From positions 1 to 44,526 of the forward strand of contig NZ_JAZKUD010000032.1 of NCBI RefSeq assembly GCF_036625275.1: a stretch of 44,526 bases of DNA. The letters are read 5' to 3'. The notes below the pieces were generated by a model, which was not told the DNA's origin, ran no database searches, and saw only the letters and a program-made list of their open reading frames with translations. A program made the position numbers and the translations under genes. Positions 1-8,123 of the stretch are shown piece by piece (the first letter of the stretch is position 1; the number at the start of each line of letters is the position of its first letter). Source of the stretch: Accumulibacter sp036625275. GTDB lineage: Bacteria; Pseudomonadota; Gammaproteobacteria; Burkholderiales; Rhodocyclaceae.

Positions 1-312
1 GGCGGCCTGACGTTCGGCCTCGCGCCGTGCGGCGGCTTCGGCGGCCTGATGTTCAGCCTCGCGCCGTGCGGCGGCTTCGGCGGCCTGACGTTCGGCCTCG
101 CGCCGTGCGGCGGCTTCGGCGGCCTGACGTTCGGCCTCGCGCCGTGCGGCGGCTTCGGCGGCCTGACGTTCGGCCTCGCGTCGTGCGGCGGCTTCGGCGG
201 CCTGACGTTCGGCCTCGCGCCGTGCGGCGGCTTCGGCGGCCTGGCGTTCGGCCTCGCGTCGTGCGGCGGCTTCGGCGGCCTGACGTTCGGCCTCGCGCCG
301 TGCGGCGGCTTC
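1..312 (-). repeat. Eight 39-bp in-frame tandem repeats
   Basis: Units start at 1, 40, 79, 118, 157, 196, 235 and 274. Five of the eight (units 1, 3, 4, 6, 8) are identical at the base level and the others differ at one or two positions (units 2, 5, 7). Only one change alters the protein (Arg to His in unit 2). A degenerate unit-like stretch follows to about 345. The array probably continues past position 1. Because 39 is a multiple of three, copy-number change would lengthen or shorten the protein without a frameshift. Confidence 0.95.
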
Positions 313-552
313 GGCCGCTTCGCGCTCGGCTTTTTCAGTCGCCTGGCGCTCGGCCAATCGACGTGCAGCGGCTGCCGCTGCCTGGCGTGCAGCATTGTCG
401 GCAGCTTGACGTTCGGCTTCGCGGGCGGCTTGCGCACTCGCTTCCCGCTCAGCTCGCTCAGACGCTGAACGGCGAGCGACGAGAAAACGGATCAGAATAA
501 TACCCACTAATACAGCAACGGCGATCAACAGCAAGGTCTGAATCATGGTCAT
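1..552 (-). CDS. Membrane-anchored Ala/Glu/Arg-rich repeat protein, C-terminus off the window
   Basis: I do not recognise the family. The minus-strand frame is open from an ATG at 552 to the window edge (184 codons, no stop). Residues about 4-24 form one hydrophobic segment ending in Arg-Phe-Leu-Val-Ala-Arg-Arg, so an N-terminal membrane anchor with a cytoplasmic or periplasmic tail is likely. The tail is Ala/Glu/Arg/Gln-rich and passes into at least eight 13-residue units reading EAAARREAERQAA, which should form one long charged helix, as in the middle domain of TolA-like proteins. An AAGGGA sequence 8 bases before the ATG at 552 favours that start over the second ATG at 546. Function cannot be assigned; the C-terminal domain that would decide it lies outside the window. 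Confidence 0.75.
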   Translation of the reverse strand, partial: MTMIQTLLLIAVAVLVGIILIRFLVARRSASERAEREASAQAAREAERQAADNAARQAAAAAARRLAERQATEKAEREAAEAAARREAERQAAEAAARREAERQAAEAAARREAERQAAEAAARREAERQAAEAAARREAERQAAEAAARREAERQAAEAAARREAEHQAAEAAARREAERQAA

Positions 553-918
553 TGAACTGGTCCCTTCATCCTGGGCATTCACAAACATCGGCATCTGCCG
601 ATACACATTCGGCCGCTGTTCCATGCCTTGGCCGATGCGGCAACTTCATCCCTATCAACATGATAAAACGAATAACCAGGCAGTTGGGAGATCGATGGGC
701 GATGAATCGGCAGACACCGATGAATAATACGGCCACATCTGTGCATGGCGGTGAGGCCCGGAAACTGAGAGAATCCGCCTTTGCGAAAAATATCAGCCAA
801 TCGGAAGCCATCGAATCGGCGCTGATCGACCCCAGTGAACATCTCGGGATGGGCAGCAAATCCCGGGTCATATACTGCTTTCGCACTCGACATACGAGTG
901 CGGGCAGAGGAGGTATCA
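553..918. other. 366-bp divergent intergenic region before ribB
   Basis: No convincing gene in either strand. It must hold the promoters of the minus-strand repeat protein and of ribB. I looked for the conserved blocks of an FMN riboswitch and did not find them. The 3' end holds two small hairpins described separately. Confidence 0.6.
843..913 (+). promoter_or_regulatory. ribB leader: -10-like box, two hairpins and Shine-Dalgarno
   Basis: A first inverted repeat pairs 843-850 with 860-867 (core CGGGAT/ATCCCG). TATACT at 871-876 resembles a -10 hexamer, with no good -35. A second perfect stem pairs GCACTCG (883-889) with CGAGTGC (895-901) around a 5-base loop, and ends 4 bases before the strong Shine-Dalgarno AGAGGAGGT (905-913). 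If transcription starts near 883 the mRNA would begin with this hairpin. Structure is seen; a regulatory role is inference. Confidence 0.4.
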
Positions 919-2052
919 ATGGCACCACAAAGCACTTCTGCCGACGTTTCACCGATCGACGAGATCATCGTCGAAATGCGCACCGGGCGTATGGTGGTTC
1001 TGGTGGACGAGGAAGATCGAGAAAATGAGGGCGACCTGGTGCTGGCTGCCGAGCATGTCACTCCCGAAGCGATCAACTTCATGGCCCGCTTTGGTCGTGG
1101 CCTGATCTGCCTGACGCTGACCGAGGCGCGCTGCCGGCAACTGGGCCTGGTGCCGATGGCACGCGACAACAAGAGTCCTTACAGCACGGCATTCACGGTT
1201 TCGATCGAAGCAGCCGAAGGCGTGACCACGGGTATCTCGGCACACGACCGCGCGCTGACCATTGTCGCCGCGGTGTCCCGCAACGCACGACCAGACGATA
1301 TCGTGCAGCCAGGCCATGTCTTCCCGATCATGGCTCGCCCCGGCGGCGTCCTGGTGCGCGCCGGCCACACCGAAGCCGGCTGCGATCTGGCGCTGTTGGC
1401 CGGGCTCGAACCGGCGGCGGTGATCTGCGAAATCCTCAAGGAAGATGGCAGCATGGCTCGCCTTGACGATCTCGTCGCGTTTGCCCGTGCGCATGGCCTG
1501 AAGATTGGCACCATCGCCGATCTGATTCATTACCGGAGTCGGCACGAGACGCTGGTCGAGCGCACCCTCTCCAAACAGGTCGAGTCTGTGCACGGCGAAT
1601 TCACCCTGCATGCCTATACTGACTGCACCTCGAACGAAGTGCACCTGGCACTGACCAAGGGAGAAATTCGCCCCGACAAGGAGACGCTGGTGCGCGTCCA
1701 TGAACCGTTGTCGGTTGTCGATTTCCTCGATCCAAGGGGGGGGCGGCATACTTTTTCACTGCAGGTTGCACAGGCTGCGCTGGCGCGAGTGGACGCTGGC
1801 GTGATCGTGTTGCTGCATCGTCCCGAAAGCGGCCAGGACTTGCTCGCGCTACTCCGTGAACCGATCTCTGGAAAACCTCCGGCAACACGCTGGGACCCCC
1901 GCATCTACGGCATTGGCGCGCAGATTCTGCGCGACCTCGGCGTTGGCAAGATGAAACTCCTCTCAAGCCCGCGCCGGATGCCTAGCATGACCGGTTTTGA
2001 CCTTGAAGTGACAGGTCACATCGCCACGCCGGCTGACCTTGAAAGACTCTAA
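919..2052 (+). CDS. ribB: 3,4-dihydroxy-2-butanone-4-phosphate synthase with degenerate GTP cyclohydrolase II domain
   Basis: Makes the four-carbon precursor of riboflavin from ribulose 5-phosphate. The N-terminal half (about residues 10-210) has the RibB signature DEEDRENEGDL (residues about 29-39), the ARPGGVLVRAGHTEA region and the following TEAGCDLA segment. The C-terminal half (about 215-377) aligns in outline with RibA, with VRVHEPL and a Val-Ile-Val-Leu-Leu-His segment, but the zinc-binding Cys cluster (CxxDxxxSLRCDCG type) is absent and HRQEGR is replaced by HRPESG. It is therefore a RibBX-like protein, expected to have RibB activity only. The ATG at 919 has an excellent ribosome-binding site; the frame is open upstream but has no better start. 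The stop overlaps the ribH start (TAATG). Confidence 0.93.
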   Translation: MAPQSTSADVSPIDEIIVEMRTGRMVVLVDEEDRENEGDLVLAAEHVTPEAINFMARFGRGLICLTLTEARCRQLGLVPMARDNKSPYSTAFTVSIEAAEGVTTGISAHDRALTIVAAVSRNARPDDIVQPGHVFPIMARPGGVLVRAGHTEAGCDLALLAGLEPAAVICEILKEDGSMARLDDLVAFARAHGLKIGTIADLIHYRSRHETLVERTLSKQVESVHGEFTLHAYTDCTSNEVHLALTKGEIRPDKETLVRVHEPLSVVDFLDPRGGRHTFSLQVAQAALARVDAGVIVLLHRPESGQDLLALLREPISGKPPATRWDPRIYGIGAQILRDLGVGKMKLLSSPRRMPSMTGFDLEVTGHIATPADLERL

Positions 2053-2567
2053 TGGGCACTCCGAAAAAACTTGCGAACATGCCTGCCATGGCACGTTACG
2101 AAAACATCTGTGAGTACGCCGCTTCGCTCAAGGGCGACGGACTGGCGATTGGCGTGGTCATGAGCCGCTTCAACCAGGACATCGGCGAAGGCCTGCTCAG
2201 CGCCTGTACGAGCGAACTGAAGCGTCTGGGTGTCGCCGAGGGCAGCATCCGCATCGCTACCGTCCCGGGCGCTCTGGAACTTCCTCTGGCTCTGCAGGGC
2301 ATGGCAGGCAGCGGTCGTTTCCAGGCCCTGATCGCACTGGGTGCGGTGATTCGCGGCGAAACCTACCATTTCGAGATCGTCTCCAATGATTCCTGCCGGG
2401 CGCTGATGGAAGTGCAGTTGAAGAGCGGTATCCCGATTGCCAACGGTATTCTGACCTGTGAAGACGACGATCAGGCGCTCGCCCGCATGCAGCAGAAGGG
2501 GGTTGACTGCGCACAGGCCGCTGTCGAGATGGCCAATCTGCTGCGCGCACTCGGAGAATCCTCATGA
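2052..2567 (+). CDS. ribH: 6,7-dimethyl-8-ribityllumazine synthase
   Basis: Condenses the RibB product with the ribityl-aminouracil intermediate in the penultimate step of riboflavin synthesis. Family motifs are all visible: GVVMSRFN, VPGALELPLAL, ALGAVIRGETYHFE with the catalytic His, and a NGILT segment. At 171 residues it is slightly longer than the usual 150-160 because of an N-terminal extension of about 25 residues (MGTPKKLANMPAMARYENI); internal ATGs in that extension are alternative starts. It overlaps ribB by one base and nusB by four, so ribB-ribH-nusB are almost certainly cotranscribed. Confidence 0.95.
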   Translation: MGTPKKLANMPAMARYENICEYAASLKGDGLAIGVVMSRFNQDIGEGLLSACTSELKRLGVAEGSIRIATVPGALELPLALQGMAGSGRFQALIALGAVIRGETYHFEIVSNDSCRALMEVQLKSGIPIANGILTCEDDDQALARMQQKGVDCAQAAVEMANLLRALGESS

Positions 2568-3073
2568 TGGCCGAGCAGTCGCCAACAACGCCAGCCGGCA
2601 AACCGGCTGTACCCAGGTCGCCACGCCGTCGGGCTCGTGAGTTCGTCCTGCAGGGACTCTATCAGTGGCGGGTGAGCGGTAACGACGAAGCTGCGATTGA
2701 AGCGCATCTGCGTGATATTGACGATTTCGACAAGGCCGACCGTGAATTCTTCGTCGGACTGCTGCGTGGCGTGCTCGCGCAGCGTCAGATTCTTGAGGAA
2801 AGACTGCAAGCCTATCTCGATCGTCCCTTCAACGACCTCTCACCGATCGAAGCCTGCGTTTTGCTGGCGGGTGCTTTCGAGTTGAGCAATTACCCGCAAA
2901 CGCCGTATCGGGTGATCATCAACGAGTCGATCGAGTTGGCCAAAGGTTACGGTGGAACCGACGGCCACAAGTACGTGAACGGCGTCCTCGACAGACTCGC
3001 TGCCGGCTTGCGTCCGGCCGAGGTCGAAGCCAAGCGGACGGCGCGTGTCAAGGGCCGTCAAGTGGCGCGTTGA
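2564..3073 (+). CDS. nusB: Transcription antitermination factor NusB
   Basis: RNA-binding partner of NusE (S10) in rRNA antitermination. The protein of 169 residues has the NusB hallmark RRRAREFVLQGLYQW near residues 21-35, a central region with DREFF, and the C-terminal YRVIINESIELAKGYGGTDGHKYVNGVLD segment. GGAG at 2553-2556 serves the first of two consecutive ATG codons (2564, 2567). The ribH-nusB-thiL-pgpA order is common in proteobacteria. Confidence 0.95.
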   Translation: MMAEQSPTTPAGKPAVPRSPRRRAREFVLQGLYQWRVSGNDEAAIEAHLRDIDDFDKADREFFVGLLRGVLAQRQILEERLQAYLDRPFNDLSPIEACVLLAGAFELSNYPQTPYRVIINESIELAKGYGGTDGHKYVNGVLDRLAAGLRPAEVEAKRTARVKGRQVAR

Positions 3074-3102
3074 GGTACGGAATACCAGGCCCGGAAGCAG
3101 TG

Positions 3103-4062
3103 ATGCCCAGCGAATTTGAACTGATCCGGAATCATTTCGTGCGACCGACGCCGCAAACAATTCTCGGTCCCGGCGACGACTGCGCGCTGATCGCTCCCGC
3201 ACCGGGAATGCAGTTGGCGATCACCACTGACATGCTGATCACCGGCACCCATTTCCTGCCGGATACGGACCCCTGCCAGCTTGGCTGGAAAACTCTGGCA
3301 GTCAATCTCTCCGATCTTGCCGCGATGGGGGCCAGGCCACGCTGGGTCTTGCTTGCCGGTAGCCTGCCGGAAGTGAGCGAGCCATGGATCGCTGCCTTTG
3401 CCGACGGACTCTTTGCCTGCGCCAGGCACTACGGCGTCGATGTCATTGGGGGCGACACGACACGTGGCTCGCTCGCGTTCTGCCTGACGGCCATCGGGGA
3501 GATTCCCGCCGGCACGGCACTGCGCCGTGACCAGGCCTTGCTCGATGACGACCTCTGGGTTTCCGGGCAACCCGGCCTCGCGGCCCTGGGTCTGGCGCAC
3601 CTGCAGGGGCGAACCATGCTCGCCGAACCACTGATCAAACCCTGCTTGGCTGCCCTGCAGCGGCCACTGGCGCGCGTCGAACTGGGGTTTGAGCTACGCC
3701 GGCGTGGTCTGGCGCATGCTGCCATCGATGTCTCCGATGGTCTGCTCGCCGATCTTGGCCACATCCTCGAAAGGTCGGCGGTTGCCGCCGAGCTTTTTTT
3801 GGCGCAATTACCACCGTTACCGGCGACAGCAGACCCCGTGCTGGCCCGCCAATGCCAGCTCGCCGGCGGTGACGATTACGAACTGGTGTTCTCCGCGGCA
3901 CCCGCAAAGCGCGCCGAAATTACCGCCCTCGCCGACCAGCTGGCTTTGCCGCTCTGGCGTTGTGGCCGGGTCGTCGGCGCCGCCCCCGGCCAGTTGACGC
4001 TGTTCGACGACCAGGGACGGGTGGTGCCGATCAACGACAAGGGTTACGATCACTTTGGCTAG
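3103..4062 (+). CDS. thiL: Thiamine-monophosphate kinase
   Basis: Phosphorylates thiamine monophosphate to the cofactor thiamine diphosphate, using ATP. The sequence shows the PurM/ThiL-fold markers GPGDDCALI, ITTDMLITGTHF, AVNLSDLAAMGARPRW, the GGDTTRG motif and the C-terminal AGGDDYELVFSA. The ATG at 3103 gives the family N-terminus MPSEFELIRNHF and follows GGAAG; the frame is open 33 bases further upstream to a TTG that overlaps nusB, which I consider less likely. The 319-residue length is typical. Confidence 0.93.
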   Translation: MPSEFELIRNHFVRPTPQTILGPGDDCALIAPAPGMQLAITTDMLITGTHFLPDTDPCQLGWKTLAVNLSDLAAMGARPRWVLLAGSLPEVSEPWIAAFADGLFACARHYGVDVIGGDTTRGSLAFCLTAIGEIPAGTALRRDQALLDDDLWVSGQPGLAALGLAHLQGRTMLAEPLIKPCLAALQRPLARVELGFELRRRGLAHAAIDVSDGLLADLGHILERSAVAAELFLAQLPPLPATADPVLARQCQLAGGDDYELVFSAAPAKRAEITALADQLALPLWRCGRVVGAAPGQLTLFDDQGRVVPINDKGYDHFG

Positions 4063-4540
4063 TCCGCCTTCACTTCAATTCCTGCTGGCACATCCCGCGC
4101 ATTTGGTTGCCTGTGGTTTTGGCAGTGGCCTGTCGCCACTTGCGCCGGGAACGGTAGGCACCCTTTTCGCCTGGCTTGCATTCCCCTGGCTACGTTCGTC
4201 GATGAGCGATTTCGAACTGCTCGGGTTTCTCCTGCTCTGTTTCATCGGCGGCGTGCTGGCGGTTCACAAGACCGGTGTCGATCTCGGGGTCATTGATCAC
4301 GGCAGTATCGTCTGGGACGAAATCGTTCCCTTCTGGCTGGTACTGTTGTTCTGCCCGCCGCACTGGCCATGGCAGGCTACCGCCTTCTGCCTGTTCCGCT
4401 TCTTCGACATCGTCAAACTACAACCGGCGCGCTACTTCGATGAGAAGGTCAAGAACGGCTTTGGTGTGATGTGTGACGACCTGATGGCGGCGGGATATAC
4501 GCTGCTGGTTCTGGCCATCCTGCGCTTCGTACGTACATGA
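4055..4540 (+). CDS. pgpA: Phosphatidylglycerophosphatase A
   Basis: Integral membrane phosphatase that converts phosphatidylglycerophosphate to phosphatidylglycerol. It carries the family features GSGLSPLAPGTVGT (about residues 23-36), the IVWDEIVPFW metal-site segment and FRFFDIVKLQPARYFD followed by GFGVMCDDLMAAGY. Three to four hydrophobic helices are visible. The only start compatible with a complete N-terminus is TTG at 4055, which overlaps the last 8 bases of thiL; the first in-frame ATG (4202 region) would remove essential motifs. Its stop overlaps pncC by 4 bases. Confidence 0.92.
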   Translation: MASPPSLQFLLAHPAHLVACGFGSGLSPLAPGTVGTLFAWLAFPWLRSSMSDFELLGFLLLCFIGGVLAVHKTGVDLGVIDHGSIVWDEIVPFWLVLLFCPPHWPWQATAFCLFRFFDIVKLQPARYFDEKVKNGFGVMCDDLMAAGYTLLVLAILRFVRT

Positions 4541-5046
4541 GCCGGCACGATCAAGCCTCCCTGGAAACGCTGGCCACTGCAGTCGGTCAGTTGCTGCTGG
4601 CGAATGGCGAGCGCCTGGCGACAGCCGAATCCTGTACCGGCGGCTGGCTGGGACAGTGCCTGACCGCGGTCGCCGGGAGTTCTGCTTGGTTCGAACGTGG
4701 TTTCATTACTTATTCCAATGACGCCAAGATCGAGCTTCTCGGTGTTACCGCAGACACCCTCGCTGCGCACGGCGCAGTCAGCGAAGCAACTGCCATGGCG
4801 ATGGCCCTGGGCACACTACAGCGCAGCCGTGCCGACTGGGCGCTGGCCATCACGGGCGTCGCAGGTCCGGGCGGGGGAGGGCCAGGCCGTCCAGTCGGTA
4901 CCGTCTGCTTTGCCTGGGCCGGGCCGGATGGGCATGTTGTTTCATCTACTCGTCATTTTCAGGGTAACCGCGAGTCGGTGCGGGCGCAATCGGTTGCGCA
5001 TGCCCTGCTCGGGCTTCTCGAACAGGCCGGGAGCCGTCTGGTCTGA
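4537..5046 (+). CDS. pncC: Nicotinamide-nucleotide amidase (CinA C-terminal domain)
   Basis: Deamidates nicotinamide mononucleotide to nicotinic acid mononucleotide in the pyridine nucleotide cycle. It is a stand-alone 169-residue CinA-C domain with the signature ATAESCTGGWLGQ (about residues 28-40), GFITYSNDAKIELLGV, and the AITGVAGPGGGGPGRPVGTV loop. Four-base overlap with pgpA makes it the end of the rib-thi-pgp run. The DinB/CinA N-terminal (COG1058) domain found in full CinA proteins is absent, as usual in proteobacteria. Confidence 0.92.
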   Translation: MSRHDQASLETLATAVGQLLLANGERLATAESCTGGWLGQCLTAVAGSSAWFERGFITYSNDAKIELLGVTADTLAAHGAVSEATAMAMALGTLQRSRADWALAITGVAGPGGGGPGRPVGTVCFAWAGPDGHVVSSTRHFQGNRESVRAQSVAHALLGLLEQAGSRLV

Positions 5047-5120
5047 CGATTTCGACAGCGGTCTGCCGCTTCGCCTGGATGAGCCACTGCACCTGTCATT
5101 TCGGTGAATCAACTCCGCCA

Positions 5121-5126
5121 TATAAT
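5121..5126 (+). promoter_or_regulatory. Consensus -10 box upstream of the FimV-like gene
   Basis: A perfect TATAAT lies 54 bases before the chosen start, in the 133-bp gap after pncC. No good -35 hexamer sits at the right distance, so this is a candidate promoter element only. Confidence 0.4.
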
Positions 5127-5179
5127 AAGAGGATTCACCCGAATGTGCCTTCCCCTCAAGCCCAATGCGCGCAGGCATC

Positions 5180-6949
5180 ATGAACGCATCTGTTTTCCGG
5201 TTATTGCGACTCCCTTGGCTCCTGCCGATCCTGCTTTGTCCTGCCGGAATGGTCGAGGCGGTGGCGCTTGGCAAGATGACCGTGCTGTCAAGCCTTGGAT
5301 CGCGCTTCGAAGCCGAGGTACCCCTTCTTGATGTATCGGCCGACAAGCAACCGCTGGCCGAATGTTTCCATCTTGGCCAGAAGAGCCAGGCCGGCGAGAG
5401 CGTGGGGGTGCCGCTGCTGGTTCGCGGTCGCCTTACCATTGAGCAGCGCGGCGCTGGGCTGCATTTGCATATTGTTTCCGACCAGGTCGTCAACGAACCG
5501 GTATTGCAGGTCAATGTGCATGCCGGTTGCGGCGCCGAGGTGGTACGCAAGTATCTGCTGCTGATCGATCCTCCCCTGGCCAGGAAACCTGCGGTGGGCC
5601 TGCCGGCCATTCGTGCGGCAGCGGTCCCTGAGCCGGAGCCGGTTTTCCGATCGCGGCCGGCCGCCGGCCTGCAGCCCGGCAACAGCCGGCAAGTGCTGTC
5701 GGCAGTGCGGCCTGTCGCGAATCCCGGCGCAGGCGCTGCGGGCGATACGCCATCCAGCTTGCGACCGGAACGGCCACTTTCCCGGAAACCCTCCTCTGGT
5801 TCTGGCGCAATCGACCGCCTGCTCCTTTCCGGCGGTACCGACCGCCATCTGTCCGGGATCGCCGACGACCTGCCCTTGCGTTTGAGTACCAGACTATCGG
5901 TTCAACTACTGAACAAGATGACTGAGAGTCAGCGTTCGATGTTGCGTATCGAGTACCAGCTCTTGTCGGCACTGCACACGCAAGCCGAACAGCAACTGGC
6001 TGTTGCGGAACAGGTTCGGCGGCTGGATGCGACGCTCAACGATCTGCAGAGGAAGAACCTGGGTCAGGGCGGGCAGCAGACACTCGTCGCCGCGGCGATA
6101 CCGGCCAGCGCGCCCGTGCAGTCGGCCACCGCGCCAACCCGGATGACGGCACTGCCGGTAGCGCAAGTGACCGAGAAAACGGATTGGTGGCTTGAGGGCG
6201 GGCTGCTGTTCGGGCTGGTTGTCGGTTTGACCTGGTTCCTTCGCCGCCGCTCCGGCAACGCTTCCCGCTTGTCGGAAGTAGCTGACCCGACGCTTCCGCC
6301 GGGCGATTTCAGTGCAGCTGTCGACAGAAATCGCCCACCCATTCGGCTCGCAGAGCACCCGGTGATTGTTGCCGAGGGCAAGCCCAGGATGGATGCTCCA
6401 CTGATTCCGGATGGTGTTACGAGCGACTTGGTGGCACGCGACGACGATGAAGTGACGGCGGTACTGCAACTTGCCGAAATCATGATCTCTTTCGGACGCG
6501 TCACGGGCGCTGCACAGGTTTTGGAAGAGTTCATCGAACAAAAGCCGACGCTCGCAGTGACTCCCTGGTTGAAACTGCTCGAGGTTTACCGGCAAAACGA
6601 GCAGCGTGAGGCCTTCGAAGTGCTCGGAGTGCGGCTCAAACGCCACTTCAATGTCGCTGCAGCGGATTGGGAAAGTGCTGGGGAACTCGTTGAACCGGTC
6701 TTCGCTGCCAGCGATGAACAGCCCGGGTCGATTGATCAACTGCTGGCGCGCCTTCCCAGGGTCGGGCAATTGCCGCATATCAGGGTCGCGGTGACACGTA
6801 CCTGGGGTTCTTCCGAGTGCCTGGCCTACCTGCACGGACTCTTGCGCGACAACCGCGATGGCGAGCGCAGAGGCTTTCCTCTGGGTACCGCGCGTGAATT
6901 GCTGTTTCTGATCGACCTTCTCGAAAAGCATCTCGCGCGCCAGACCTGA
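5180..6949 (+). CDS. FimV-like inner-membrane protein
   Basis: Probable scaffold protein of the FimV family, linked in other bacteria to type IV pili, twitching and polar localisation. Residues 1-28 look like a signal peptide. Residues about 29-135 match the FimV N-terminal region in outline (LGKMTVLSSLGSRFEAEVPL, a conserved Cys pair, EPVLQVNV, RKYLLLIDPP). A Pro/Arg-rich linker follows, then a helical, coiled-coil-like segment (about 240-300), one membrane helix at about 336-354 followed by Arg-rich residues, and a cytoplasmic C-terminal region with TPR-like helices (LQLAEIMISFGRVTGAAQVL). No LysM domain is evident. ATG at 5180 follows an AGG and gives a normal signal peptide; ATG at 5165 in the same frame is an alternative. 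Assignment rests on overall pattern. Confidence 0.7.
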   Translation: MNASVFRLLRLPWLLPILLCPAGMVEAVALGKMTVLSSLGSRFEAEVPLLDVSADKQPLAECFHLGQKSQAGESVGVPLLVRGRLTIEQRGAGLHLHIVSDQVVNEPVLQVNVHAGCGAEVVRKYLLLIDPPLARKPAVGLPAIRAAAVPEPEPVFRSRPAAGLQPGNSRQVLSAVRPVANPGAGAAGDTPSSLRPERPLSRKPSSGSGAIDRLLLSGGTDRHLSGIADDLPLRLSTRLSVQLLNKMTESQRSMLRIEYQLLSALHTQAEQQLAVAEQVRRLDATLNDLQRKNLGQGGQQTLVAAAIPASAPVQSATAPTRMTALPVAQVTEKTDWWLEGGLLFGLVVGLTWFLRRRSGNASRLSEVADPTLPPGDFSAAVDRNRPPIRLAEHPVIVAEGKPRMDAPLIPDGVTSDLVARDDDEVTAVLQLAEIMISFGRVTGAAQVLEEFIEQKPTLAVTPWLKLLEVYRQNEQREAFEVLGVRLKRHFNVAAADWESAGELVEPVFAASDEQPGSIDQLLARLPRVGQLPHIRVAVTRTWGSSECLAYLHGLLRDNRDGERRGFPLGTARELLFLIDLLEKHLARQT

Positions 6950-6994
6950 TGCTCGCAGGCAGAATGACCGCGTACGCTGGTCATTTTCATAGGG

Positions 6995-7010
6995 CTGTAT
7001 ATAATCACAT
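6995..7010 (+). promoter_or_regulatory. LexA (SOS) box-like operator over a TATAAT
   Basis: CTGTATATAATCACAT matches the CTGT-N8-ACAG operator with one mismatch in the last base. It contains a perfect TATAAT at 7000-7005, so a bound LexA would cover the -10 element. A weak -35 (TGGTCA, 6978-6983) lies 16 bases upstream. Position 87 bases before recA is consistent with SOS control. Confidence 0.7.
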
Positions 7011-7096
7011 ATTTTTTCGGCGATGCGGATGTGGACATGATCTGCGTGGTCGAACGTGGGATAATCCCTCTCATTCAAGAAAAAGGACAGGCAACA

Positions 7097-8113
7097 ATGA
7101 ACGACAACAAGTCGAAGGCGCTGGCTGCTGCGTTGGCCCAGATCGAAAAGCAGTTTGGCAAGGGTTCGATCATGAAGATGGGCGAGGGGAGCGTCGTAAC
7201 CGACCTCTCGGTGGTTTCCACCGGCTCACTGGGACTCGATATCGCACTGGGCATCGGCGGTTTGCCGCGTGGCCGCGTGGTCGAGATTTATGGCCCGGAA
7301 TCCTCGGGCAAGACGACCCTGGCCCTGCAGGTGATTGCCGAAATGCAGAAACTCGGAGGAACGGCCGCCTTCATCGATGCCGAGCATGCGCTCGATCCGG
7401 GCTATGCCCAGAAATTGGGTGTGGATCTTGATGAGCTGCTGATCTCCCAGCCGGACACCGGCGAACAGGCTCTGGAAATCGCCGACATGCTGGTGCGCTC
7501 GGCCAGTGTCGATGTGGTGGTGATCGATTCGGTTGCAGCACTCGTACCGAAAGCAGAGATCGACGGCGAAATGGGCGACTCACTGCCTGGTCTGCAAGCT
7601 CGTCTGATGAGTCAGGCGCTGCGCAAGCTGACGGCCAACATCAACCGCACCAATACCCTGGTCATTTTCATCAACCAGATTCGGATGAAAATCGGCGTCA
7701 TGTTCGGCAGTCCGGAAGTGACCACCGGCGGCAACGCCCTCAAGTTTTACGCTTCGGTACGCCTCGACATCCGCCGCATTGGCAGCATCAAGAAGGGGGA
7801 TGAAGTCATTGGCAACGAAACCCGGGTCAAGGTCGTCAAGAACAAGGTTGCTCCCCCTTTCCGCGAAGCCATATTCGATATCCTTTACGGCGAAGGAACC
7901 TCGCGCGAAGGCGAGATCATCGAACTTGGGGTACTGCATAAACTGGTCGACAAATCGGGATCCTGGTACGCCTACAATGGCGAGAAGATTGGCCAGGGCA
8001 AGGACAATGCCCGCGAATATCTCAAGAGCAGGCCGCAAATCGCGGAAGAAATCGAGGCCAGAATCCGTGCCGCGGTGAAAGTCCCATCCCCTGTAGCGGC
8101 TATCGCTTCATAA
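7097..8113 (+). CDS. recA: Recombinase RecA
   Basis: DNA strand-exchange recombinase and LexA co-protease. Complete, 338 residues. Walker A GPESSGKTT at 66-74, Walker B region VVVIDSVAALVPKAEIDGEMGD, the L2 segment MFGSPEVTTGGNALKFYAS and the FNQIRMKIGV-like L1 region (here FINQIRMKIGV) are intact. AAGGACAGG precedes the ATG. recX follows after 10 bases, the usual pairing. Regulation by LexA is suggested by the operator at 6995-7010. Confidence 0.98.
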   Translation: MNDNKSKALAAALAQIEKQFGKGSIMKMGEGSVVTDLSVVSTGSLGLDIALGIGGLPRGRVVEIYGPESSGKTTLALQVIAEMQKLGGTAAFIDAEHALDPGYAQKLGVDLDELLISQPDTGEQALEIADMLVRSASVDVVVIDSVAALVPKAEIDGEMGDSLPGLQARLMSQALRKLTANINRTNTLVIFINQIRMKIGVMFGSPEVTTGGNALKFYASVRLDIRRIGSIKKGDEVIGNETRVKVVKNKVAPPFREAIFDILYGEGTSREGEIIELGVLHKLVDKSGSWYAYNGEKIGQGKDNAREYLKSRPQIAEEIEARIRAAVKVPSPVAAIAS

Positions 8114-8123
8114 GGGTTCGACG

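Noticed and set aside
1..312. CRISPR array
   Set aside because: Repeats are directly contiguous with no unique spacers and the period is in coding frame.
27..500. Plus-strand open frames of 139-157 codons through the repeat array
   Set aside because: They are Arg/Pro- or Gly/Cys-rich readings of the opposite strand of a helical repeat protein and lack ribosome-binding sites; the minus-strand frame has a membrane segment and a clear start.
553..918. FMN riboswitch upstream of ribB
   Set aside because: None of the conserved internal-loop blocks of the RFN element are visible in the 366-bp gap.
5906..7078. 390-codon minus-strand frame opposite the FimV-like gene and recA leader
   Set aside because: It shadows a gene with signal peptide and membrane helix, and its composition is typical of an antisense frame.
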